Assembly: GCF_017355785.1 (NCBI RefSeq)
Contig: NZ_JAFEWE010000003.1
Coordinates: 372,001-436,000, forward strand
From: Desertivirga arenae
GTDB lineage: Bacteria; Bacteroidota; Bacteroidia; Sphingobacteriales; Sphingobacteriaceae
DNA length: 64,000 nucleotides
Reading direction: 5' to 3'
Shown: in pieces, positions 8,503 to 15,777 of the stretch
Numbering within the stretch: the stretch's first letter is position 1
How the letters are laid out: each line of letters starts with the position of its first letter
Notes under the pieces: model-generated
What the model saw: only the letters and a program-made list of their open reading frames with translations
Database searches by the model: none
Told to the model about the DNA's origin: nothing
Translations under genes and position numbers: made by a program

Positions 8503-9258
8503 ATGCTACAAATCAAAGATCTGCAAGCAAGAGTTGAAGATAAAGAGATTTTAAAAGGAATAAATCTAGAAATTAAGCCGGGAGAGGTTCACGCGATCAT
8601 GGGCCCTAATGGCTCAGGAAAAAGCACTCTGGCTTCTGTTCTGGCAGGTCATCCTGGTTTTGAGGTTACCGGAGGACAAGTTCTTTTTGAAGGTCAGGAC
8701 CTGCTTGACCTTAAGCCAGAGGAAAGGGCGAGAGAAGGTCTGTTCCTCGCGTTTCAATACCCTGTAGAAATCCCGGGAGTTTCCAATATGACCTTTTTGA
8801 AAACTGCATTGGAGGAAATCAGAGCACACAATGGCCTCCCTGCCTTTTCTGCTAAGGAGTTTATGAAACTACTTAGGGAGAAACAGGATCTGGTAGAATT
8901 TAATACCTCCCTGGTAAATCGTTCAGTGAATGAGGGCTTTTCAGGAGGAGAGAAAAAACGTAACGAAATTCTGCAACTGGCCATGTTAAATCCAAAGCTT
9001 GCTATCCTGGATGAAACGGATTCAGGCCTGGATATTGACGCACTAAGGATCGTTGCAGGTGGAGTGAATAAGCTTCGCTCATCTGAAAATGCTTTCCTTG
9101 TTATTACTCACTATCAACGCCTACTGGATTATATAGTTCCTGATGTTGTGCATATTTTATCAGGGGGTAAAATTATCAAATCGGGGCCAAAAGAACTTGC
9201 TCTGGAACTGGAAGAAAAAGGATATGACTGGCTTCGGGAAGTTGAAACAACTGAATAA
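8503..9258 (+). CDS. sufC: Fe-S assembly ATPase SufC
   Basis: 251 residues, an ABC-type ATPase without membrane partner. Walker [10 protein letters not shown] is at residues 34-42, the signature [11 protein letters not shown] near 147, Walker B with [12 protein letters not shown] near 168, and the H-loop in VITHYQRLL. The FSGGEKKR signature and the DSGLD D-loop are specific to SufC rather than to transporters. It drives conformational change of SufBD. It sits 43 bases after sufB and 39 before sufD. Confidence 0.97.
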   Translation: MLQIKDLQARVEDKEILKGINLEIKPGEVHAIMGPNGSGKSTLASVLAGHPGFEVTGGQVLFEGQDLLDLKPEERAREGLFLAFQYPVEIPGVSNMTFLKTALEEIRAHNGLPAFSAKEFMKLLREKQDLVEFNTSLVNRSVNEGFSGGEKKRNEILQLAMLNPKLAILDETDSGLDIDALRIVAGGVNKLRSSENAFLVITHYQRLLDYIVPDVVHILSGGKIIKSGPKELALELEEKGYDWLREVETTE

Positions 9259-9297
9259 GGTATAACCTTTTTCTGATCGATCATTTGACTTAATGAA

Positions 9298-10620
9298 ATG
9301 GAATTAGGAATTTTTAATAATACATATAGTTATTTATCGGAGGCTTTTGAGAAAGAACATTTGAAGGAAAGGTCGTTTGAGTCGCAGAGTTTATTGGCAA
9401 AGCGGGCAGAAGCCTTCCAATTGTTCAATCTTAAAGGATTTCCCTCTGTCAAGAATGAGGATTGGAGATTCACTAATCTCAATAAAGTGTTTAAAGAGGA
9501 CTACCAGTTCCGCAAACAAGAGCCAGCTTTTAGTTCTTCTACAGGAACTATACCAGGTCTGAAAGCTTGTAAGATTGTTCTGGTGAATGGAAAGGTATCT
9601 CCGGAGCTATCTGATCCGCTGCCAGAGGGAGTTAGCTTCCTGAGTACTGAAGCAGCTCTGGCAGAAGAAGCTTATTCTGGTAGGATTGGAGCCATCGCTG
9701 TTCAGGGAGAAAATGCTATCTTAGGGTTTAACACCGCATTCTTTAAGGACTTCTATGTATTACATGTCCGCGCCAAAAAATTGATAGAAACCCCAATTCA
9801 TATCAGTCACCATTTTACAGGAAACACGGAAGCAGCTCTTATAGCTTATCGTCTGCTTGTACTTGCTGAAGAACTGTCTGAATCTACTTTAATAGAAACT
9901 TTTCACAGTGACTTGCAAGCGCCTGTTTTTCTGAGCTATGTAAGTGAATTCTCCTTAGCAGAATCAGCAGTACTTCATACGCATTGGGTTAACTCTGCAT
10001 CAGAAGATCTGCATTTGGTACATCATAGGGAAGTAGAGCAATTTAGGAACAGTATTTTTAATAACAGTAACCTTTCGCTGGGAAATGCTGCTTTTATCAG
10101 AAATAATTTGAATTGCAGACTGAAAGGTTCAGGAACAGAGACCAATCTGTTAGGTTCTTATGTGGTTAACGGAAGCCAGCATGTTGACAACCATACTATC
10201 GTAGATCATCAAAAGCCCAACTCTAATAGCATGGAGCTTTACAAAGGCATTATGCTCGATAAGTCCCACGCCGTTTTCAACGGGAAGATCTTTGTGCAAA
10301 TAGATGCGCAGAAGACGAATGCCTTTCAAAAGAATAATAACATCCTTCTGAGTGATCAGGCAACGATAAACAGCAAACCTCAGTTGGAAATCTTTGCTGA
10401 TGATGTTAAATGTTCTCACGGCTCTACTGTTGGCCAGTTTGATGAAGGTGCGATGTTTTATTTAAGAACCCGGGGAATAAGCGAGGAAGCAGCAAAGCGT
10501 ATGCTAATCCAGGCGTTCGTAGCTGAAGTGCATTCTAAGATTAATATTTCGGCTTTACGGGATTACGTTTCCCAACTTTTACAGACCAAGCTTGAAAGAG
10601 ATAATTTAATTATTGCCTGA
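9298..10620 (+). CDS. sufD: Fe-S assembly scaffold subunit SufD
   Basis: 440 residues, homologous to the beta-helix core of SufB. The N-terminus contains the FPSVKNEDWRFTNL segment typical of SufD, and the C-terminus has the FADDVKCSHGSTVGQFDEGAMFYLRTRGI signature with the conserved Cys and His. It pairs with SufB and SufC. An ATG at 9293 is out of frame; 9298 is the best start. The gene ends 15 bases before sufS. Confidence 0.96.
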   Translation: MELGIFNNTYSYLSEAFEKEHLKERSFESQSLLAKRAEAFQLFNLKGFPSVKNEDWRFTNLNKVFKEDYQFRKQEPAFSSSTGTIPGLKACKIVLVNGKVSPELSDPLPEGVSFLSTEAALAEEAYSGRIGAIAVQGENAILGFNTAFFKDFYVLHVRAKKLIETPIHISHHFTGNTEAALIAYRLLVLAEELSESTLIETFHSDLQAPVFLSYVSEFSLAESAVLHTHWVNSASEDLHLVHHREVEQFRNSIFNNSNLSLGNAAFIRNNLNCRLKGSGTETNLLGSYVVNGSQHVDNHTIVDHQKPNSNSMELYKGIMLDKSHAVFNGKIFVQIDAQKTNAFQKNNNILLSDQATINSKPQLEIFADDVKCSHGSTVGQFDEGAMFYLRTRGISEEAAKRMLIQAFVAEVHSKINISALRDYVSQLLQTKLERDNLIIA

Positions 10621-10635
10621 TATTTAGGAAAATAA

Positions 10636-11889
10636 ATGGAATTAAAATCAGAAGACGTACAAGAATATCTGAGCTACCAGGGCAATCCGGTAAGGGAGCA
10701 ATTCCCATCCCTGAACCAAATGGTTTACGGTAAGCCACTTATTTATCTGGACAATGCCGCGACAACTCAGAAGCCCTGGAAGGTGATCAATGCGGTTCAG
10801 GAGTATTATACTACGATCAATAGCAATATTCATCGCGGGGTCCACTACCTGAGTCAGAAGGCCACCGACGCTTACGAGCTGAGCCGGACTACAATAGCAA
10901 CCTTCATCAATGCAAAGAATTCCCGTGAGGTGATTTTCACTAAGGGAACCACAGAGGGCATTAATTTGGTTGCAGATTGTTTCAGCAGGTATGGAATTAC
11001 AGATAAAGATTCAGTGATAATATCCTCATTCGAACATCATTCTAATATCGTCCCCTGGCAGATGCTATGTGACAAAACAGGTGCAAGGTTGAAGGTGATC
11101 CCCATGAATGAAGATGGAGAACTATTGATGGACGATTACAAAGCCTTATTGGATGATACCGTAAAGATCGTGGCAATCAGTTACGTGTCCAATACTTTAG
11201 GTACCATCAACCCTATAAAAGAGATCATCGACCTGGCGCATCAAATTGGAAGCGCTGTTTTAGTTGATGCAGCACAAGCCGTTCAACATTTGGCAATTGA
11301 TGTTAAGGATCTGGATTGTGACTTTTTAGTTTTCTCAGGACATAAGATGTATGGTCCAACAGGGATCGGGATTTTGTACGGTAAGGAAGAATGGCTGGAA
11401 AAGCTTCCGCCCTATCAGGGTGGCGGAGACATGATCAAGACCGTGAGCTTCGTAAAGACAGAATACAATGAGCTACCTTTTAAGTTCGAAGCAGGAACAC
11501 CGCATATTGAAGGAGCCATTAATCTGAAAGTGGCCATCGATTTTATTAATGAAATTGGACTGGAGCAGATCGCTGCTTTTGAACAAGGCTTAATGAGTTA
11601 TGCAACAACAGCTGTTCAGGAGATTCCCGGTGTCAATATTATCGGGAGAGCGAAAGCTAAGACGGGCTCATTATCTCTTTCAGTAACTGGTGCGCATCCT
11701 TACGATATTGGAGTCTTATTAGACAAGATGGGGATAGCAGTCAGGACAGGTCATCACTGTACACAACCTATTATGGACTTCTACTGCATACCAGGGACTG
11801 TGCGTGCCTCCTTTGCCCTATACAACTCCACTTTAGACGTTGACAGATTTGCAGAGGGATTAAAAAGGGCTGTGAACATGTTGGTTTAA
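10636..11889 (+). CDS. sufS: Cysteine desulfurase SufS
   Basis: 417 residues, group II desulfurase. The PLP Lys is K237 in FSGHKMYGPTG, the catalytic Cys is C375 in RTGHHCTQP, and the ISYVSNTLG and VDAAQAVQHL motifs of the PLP site are present. The short RTGHHC loop marks the SufS type rather than the IscS type. It takes sulfur from L-cysteine as persulfide and passes it to SufE. It also could supply sulfur to the ThiF/ThiS system encoded 7 kb downstream; that link is inference. Confidence 0.97.
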   Translation: MELKSEDVQEYLSYQGNPVREQFPSLNQMVYGKPLIYLDNAATTQKPWKVINAVQEYYTTINSNIHRGVHYLSQKATDAYELSRTTIATFINAKNSREVIFTKGTTEGINLVADCFSRYGITDKDSVIISSFEHHSNIVPWQMLCDKTGARLKVIPMNEDGELLMDDYKALLDDTVKIVAISYVSNTLGTINPIKEIIDLAHQIGSAVLVDAAQAVQHLAIDVKDLDCDFLVFSGHKMYGPTGIGILYGKEEWLEKLPPYQGGGDMIKTVSFVKTEYNELPFKFEAGTPHIEGAINLKVAIDFINEIGLEQIAAFEQGLMSYATTAVQEIPGVNIIGRAKAKTGSLSLSVTGAHPYDIGVLLDKMGIAVRTGHHCTQPIMDFYCIPGTVRASFALYNSTLDVDRFAEGLKRAVNMLV

Positions 11890-11914
11890 TGAGAATAGGA
11901 TTTACAAACGAGGT

Positions 11915-12346
11915 ATGACGATTAACGAAAAACAAGACGAATTAGTAGAGGAGTTTGAGTTTCTAAGCGACTGGATGGATAAGTATGAACACATCATCGG
12001 AGAAGCTAAAGAGCTGCCCGAAATGCAGGAAGACCTCAAACAGGATAAATATATTATTAAGGGCTGTCAATCTAAAGTTTGGCTGTATCCGGAATATAAA
12101 GACGGGAAACTATATTTTAAGGCCGATAGCGATGCAATTATTTCAAAAGGCTTGGTAGGCCTTATTGTTAGGGTTCTTTCAGGTTATACTCCGGAAGAAA
12201 TACAGACGGCAGACCTTTATTTTATCGACAAAATCGGACTTAAAGAACATTTGTCTCCTACCCGGTCGAATGGCTTACTTGCTATGGTAAAACAAATAAA
12301 ACTTTATGCTCTGGCATTAAGCACGGCAAACAAAGTACAACAATGA
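11915..12346 (+). CDS. sufE: SufE sulfur acceptor
   Basis: 143 residues. The persulfide-accepting Cys is C51 in IIKGCQSKVW, and the following SDAIISKGLVGLIVRVLSG segment is the family core. SufE takes sulfur from SufS C375 and stimulates its activity before transfer to SufB. Its stop overlaps the next start by four bases (ATGA), so translational coupling with the DUF59 gene is likely. Confidence 0.96.
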   Translation: MTINEKQDELVEEFEFLSDWMDKYEHIIGEAKELPEMQEDLKQDKYIIKGCQSKVWLYPEYKDGKLYFKADSDAIISKGLVGLIVRVLSGYTPEEIQTADLYFIDKIGLKEHLSPTRSNGLLAMVKQIKLYALALSTANKVQQ

Positions 12347-12663
12347 TTATAAGCGATAAATTAGGGATTAAAGATCAGGTAATAGACAAACTAAAAGAAG
12401 TGTTTGACCCTGAAATTCCGGTAGATATTTATGAACTGGGGCTTGCCTACGAATTGTATATAGATACACCAGGAATTGTTAAAGTAGTAATGACTTTAAC
12501 TGCCCCTGGCTGCCCGGCTGCTGATCAAATATTAAGAGACGTTCAGGCGAAGGTATCAGAAATACCGGGAGTAAATGAGGTTAGGGTTGAGATAACCTTC
12601 GATCCTCCCTGGGACAGGGAAATGATGAGTGAGGAGGCTAAACTGGAACTAGGCTTTTTATAA
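12343..12663 (+). CDS. sufT: SufT/MIP18-type DUF59 protein
   Basis: 106 residues, a single MIP18/DUF59 domain. DPEIPVDIYELGL near residue 22-34 and TAPGCPA with Cys57 are the family signature. Such proteins assist late Fe-S delivery. Its place as the last gene of the suf operon, coupled by ATGA to sufE, supports that role. The name sufT is by family; in this phylum it is usually annotated as a SUF-associated protein. Confidence 0.85.
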   Translation: MIISDKLGIKDQVIDKLKEVFDPEIPVDIYELGLAYELYIDTPGIVKVVMTLTAPGCPAADQILRDVQAKVSEIPGVNEVRVEITFDPPWDREMMSEEAKLELGFL

Positions 12664-12670
12664 GCTCCCC

Positions 12671-13399
12671 TTAGACATTTCCCCAACCCATAGCCAGCAC
12701 GTCTGCTATATGTAGTGTCCTGATTGGAATATTATTTTTATCAATATACCCTTGAAGGTGAAGCAAACAGGAAGCATCTGTTGATATGATGTATTCCGCG
12801 TCCATAGCGAGAGCATTATCAACTTTTTGTTGCGCCATCGCGCTTGAAATAGCGTTGAACTTTACTGCGAATGTTCCGCCAAAACCGCAACAGGTATCCG
12901 TATCCTTCATTTCTACCAGGTCAAGCCCATGAACTTTTGACAACAACTGCCTTGGTTCGTCCTTGATCTTACACTCACGCAGTCCTGCGCAGGAGTCGTG
13001 ATAGACAGCTCTTCCCTCCAACTCGGCGCCAAAGTAATCTTTCTTCAGCACGTTAACCAGAAAGTCCGAAAGTTCGTAGATATTACTCTGGATATTACGG
13101 CATTTGTTATGGACAGCCGTGTTGGTAAAAAGATCATTGTAATAATTTTTTACCATTCCAGTACAAGAAGCTGAAGGAGCTACGATATAATTACTTTCCG
13201 AAAAGTCTTCAAGGAATTTAGACCCCACAGCCTTAGCCTCGTCCCAAAAACCCGCATTAAATGCCGGCTGTCCGCAGCAGGTTTGCTGAGGATTAAACTT
13301 CACTTTGCAGCCCGCCTTCTCAAGGATCTTTACAGTATTAAAAGCAGTTTCAGGATATATTTGATCTACAAAACAAGGCACGAATAGTTCAACTGTCAT
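12671..13399 (-). CDS. LutA/YkgE-type Fe-S oxidoreductase subunit
   Basis: 242 residues with two CCG cysteine-rich domains: CCGQPAFNAGF near residue 41 and CCGFGGTF near 170, each preceded by further Cys (PCFVDQIYPE; DSCAGLRE). This is the LutA/glycolate-oxidase iron-sulfur subunit family, which works with LutB and LutC in lactate oxidation. Neither partner is in this window, so the function is uncertain. It converges with sufT with only 7 bases between stops and no terminator. A TACCTTTG element lies 9 bases before the ATG. Confidence 0.85.
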   Translation of the reverse strand: MTVELFVPCFVDQIYPETAFNTVKILEKAGCKVKFNPQQTCCGQPAFNAGFWDEAKAVGSKFLEDFSESNYIVAPSASCTGMVKNYYNDLFTNTAVHNKCRNIQSNIYELSDFLVNVLKKDYFGAELEGRAVYHDSCAGLRECKIKDEPRQLLSKVHGLDLVEMKDTDTCCGFGGTFAVKFNAISSAMAQQKVDNALAMDAEYIISTDASCLLHLQGYIDKNNIPIRTLHIADVLAMGWGNV

Positions 13400-13407
13400 A
13401 CAAGTTC

Positions 13408-13415
13408 CAAAGGTA
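13408..13415 (-). promoter_or_regulatory. -7 element of the CCG-protein gene
   Basis: TACCTTTG on the minus strand fits TAnnTTTG. It is so close to the ATG (13399) that the mRNA would be nearly leaderless. It lies inside the short gap below the transporter gene. Confidence 0.4.
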
Positions 13416-13441
13416 TAAGCATATGCTAAAAGAGCATAATC

Positions 13442-14773
13442 TTATTTCAATTCTTTTGATTGGTATTTCTGCAATACAAATAGCAAAATAAGCCCTATAA
13501 GGAAGAAAATACTAAGACCCAATGCAGAGTTACGAATATTATCTGATTGCTCTTCTATAAACGCAAAAGTTGCAAGACCTATTACAATAGCTACCTTTTC
13601 GGTAACGTCATAAAAGCTAAAAAATGAAGCCGTATCGGTAGTATTTTCAGGAAGGAACTTGGAGTAAGTAGACCTCGATAAGGATTGGATCCCCCCCATT
13701 ATAAGTCCAACTACCGCTGCCAGCGTATAAAACTGGTATTCGTTAGCAATGAAATAAGCTGCAATACATACCCCTATCCATACAAAGACCACTAAAATTA
13801 ACACTTTAGTATTTCCGATAATCCTGGATAAGCGAGACATAACGTATGCACCTACAATGGCAACCAACTGAATGATAAGGATTGTAGCAATAAGCTTAGA
13901 AGTTCCTAAGTGAAGCACTTTTTCTCCAAAACTCGCCGCAACCAGCATGATGGTCTGTACCCCAATGGAGTAGAAAAAGAATGCATATAAAAACCGCTTC
14001 AGCACTTCCATCTGTTTCAACTGATTCCATACCTTTTGCAACTCGTGGTAGCCACTGCCAACCGAACGCTTTTGGTTTTCCCGTACATTTGAAATGCCTT
14101 TCGGTAAAACACTAAAAGGGATCTGAGCGAACCCGATCCACCATAAACCTACTAAAAGGAAAGACAAACGAGCGGGGAAAGAACCGTCAGTAATACCGAA
14201 CAGTTCAGGTTTGAGAACAAAAACGAAGCAAATGATCTGCAGGAGGACGCTTCCTACATATCCGTAAGCAAAGCCCTGAGCACTCACCTTATCCTGCTGA
14301 TCCACAGAAGCTATTTCGGGAAGGTAGGAGTTACTAAACATAACACCACCTATATATCCCATCGCCGCAACGGCAGAACAGATGATCCCAAGCTCTAAAA
14401 CTCCCGGATTAAAACTATGGGTAGATGGATCTGTGCGAAAGAAAAACAGTCCCATACATGCTAATGAGCCAAGGTAGGTGAAGGCTTTCATGAACGACTT
14501 CTTATTGCCCCTATAGTCAGCGGTTGACGATAGCAGAGGTAATAAGGCGGCCATAATCAGGTATGCAACGGCTAGAGAGTAATTTGCCAGAGCCGTATTT
14601 ACAAAATTAAACCCAAAGAAATTCACCCTATCGCCATGTTCTTTTGTAGTGGTGATTATAGTATAATAGGCCGGAAAAATTGTTGAAGTGATCACCAGGT
14701 TATAAGCCGAATTAGCCCAATCGAACATTGCCCAGGACCGGACGATCTTCTTGTCGTTTTTTATAGACTGCAT
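13442..14773 (-). CDS. UMF1-family (Atg22-like) MFS transporter
   Basis: 443 residues with about 12 hydrophobic segments. The N-terminus SWAMFDWANSAYNLVITSTIFP is the diagnostic start of the UMF1/Atg22 group. A QSLSRSTYSKFLPE motif near residue 365 is the family cytoplasmic loop. In yeast Atg22 exports amino acids; bacterial substrates are unknown. It is 42 bases upstream of the CCG-protein gene on the same strand. A link to lactate or amino-acid traffic is conceivable but not shown. Confidence 0.88.
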   Translation of the reverse strand: MQSIKNDKKIVRSWAMFDWANSAYNLVITSTIFPAYYTIITTTKEHGDRVNFFGFNFVNTALANYSLAVAYLIMAALLPLLSSTADYRGNKKSFMKAFTYLGSLACMGLFFFRTDPSTHSFNPGVLELGIICSAVAAMGYIGGVMFSNSYLPEIASVDQQDKVSAQGFAYGYVGSVLLQIICFVFVLKPELFGITDGSFPARLSFLLVGLWWIGFAQIPFSVLPKGISNVRENQKRSVGSGYHELQKVWNQLKQMEVLKRFLYAFFFYSIGVQTIMLVAASFGEKVLHLGTSKLIATILIIQLVAIVGAYVMSRLSRIIGNTKVLILVVFVWIGVCIAAYFIANEYQFYTLAAVVGLIMGGIQSLSRSTYSKFLPENTTDTASFFSFYDVTEKVAIVIGLATFAFIEEQSDNIRNSALGLSIFFLIGLILLFVLQKYQSKELK

Positions 14774-14853
14774 TCCCGAAAGTATAGAAAAACTGAGAAT
14801 TAAGAAAATTTTGAGGTTTTGAAGAAAACCTGCTTAAATCATTATGCTATAAC

Positions 14854-14861
14854 TACCTTTG
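14854..14861 (+). promoter_or_regulatory. -7 element of the DUF2059 gene
   Basis: TACCTTTG, 20 bases before the ATG at 14882. Its position inside the longer reading frame that starts at TTG 14819 shows that the longer start is not used. Confidence 0.5.
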
Positions 14862-14881
14862 TTGAATTAAAAAACCTAATC

Positions 14882-15424
14882 ATGTTAAAAAGAACAATCT
14901 TATCCCTTGTCTTTATCGCAATTGCATTTTCTGACAGCTACGCGCAAAGCAAAAAAGAATCGATCAAAGAGCTTTTCCACCTTATGCAAACAGATTCTCT
15001 AATGGACAAAACCTTTAGTGCAATCCTTCCTTCGATCAAACAAAGTATGGAAGCTCAAGCTCCTAACGCTGCTGCGAGAGAGAAGTCAACTCAAGCCTTT
15101 ACAACTGTGATGACCATTGCAAAAGACATTTGCAAAAGAATGATCAACGAGGATATGGTTGATATTTACGACCGAAATTTCTCTGAGGATGAGATCCGTG
15201 AATTTACTGCTTTCTATAGAACACCTGCCGGACAGAAGATGCTCCAGGTATTGCCCGAAATTCAAAAGGAAATTATGACGTTGATGATGCAAAAGTACAT
15301 GCCTGAAATGCAGACAAGAATTAAGGCAGAAATGGAAAAGATTCAACCAGCGGCACCAGAAGCTCCGGCTAAACCAGCAGCTCCTACACAAAAGAACCCC
15401 CTGAATTCAGGAAGGAAGAAGTAA
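14882..15424 (+). CDS. Secreted DUF2059 protein
   Basis: 180 residues. The start at 14882 gives a clean signal peptide (MLKRTILSLVFIAIAFSDSYAQ). The DUF2059 core follows at about 85-145: FSEDEIREFTAFYRTPAGQKMLQVLPEI is the diagnostic segment. The tail is Pro/Ala/Lys-rich and probably disordered. Proteins of this family are exported and alpha-helical; the role is unknown. It converges with the DUF3820 gene, stops 8 bases apart. Confidence 0.85.
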   Translation: MLKRTILSLVFIAIAFSDSYAQSKKESIKELFHLMQTDSLMDKTFSAILPSIKQSMEAQAPNAAAREKSTQAFTTVMTIAKDICKRMINEDMVDIYDRNFSEDEIREFTAFYRTPAGQKMLQVLPEIQKEIMTLMMQKYMPEMQTRIKAEMEKIQPAAPEAPAKPAAPTQKNPLNSGRKK

Positions 15425-15432
15425 AGACAAGG

Positions 15433-15645
15433 TCAAACCTTCTTTAATGGGGTTAATAGATACTCCAGACCATTCAATTTTATCTCGTACATAGTATGGA
15501 GTAGCATACCTAGCTTTCCTTCTGGAAAGCCCTTAGAATGATACCAAACCAGGTAAGGCTCAGGAAGATTACAAAGAATTACGCCTTTATACTTTCCGTA
15601 GGGCATTCTCATTGTGACTAACTCCTGTAAGGATTGAGTATTCAT
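15433..15645 (-). CDS. DUF3820 family protein
   Basis: 70 residues that are nearly all domain: MPYGKYKGVILCNLPEPYLVWY, then FPEGKLGMLL and EIKLNGLEYLLTPL. This is the DUF3820 pattern, sometimes described as a quorum-sensing-regulated virulence-factor-like fold. Single-domain, cytosolic, function unproven. No operon partner. Confidence 0.85.
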   Translation of the reverse strand: MNTQSLQELVTMRMPYGKYKGVILCNLPEPYLVWYHSKGFPEGKLGMLLHTMYEIKLNGLEYLLTPLKKV

Positions 15646-15713
15646 GCTGTAAAGATTGCTTATTTCAAGGAGAATCCAAGGATTATGAATAAAAATGCAT
15701 GGATAGACTGTGA

Positions 15714-15752
15714 AAGAAAAAAGCCGATGACAATTCCTTGTACACCGGCTTC
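15714..15752 (-). terminator. Terminator of the beta-helix lipoprotein gene
   Basis: On the minus strand, imperfect stem (about 15738-15751 with 15721-15733, mismatch inside) followed by a T-rich run. It lies 26 bases after the stop codon. Confidence 0.55.
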
Positions 15753-15777
15753 CTTAAAAAATCTATATCTGATATTT

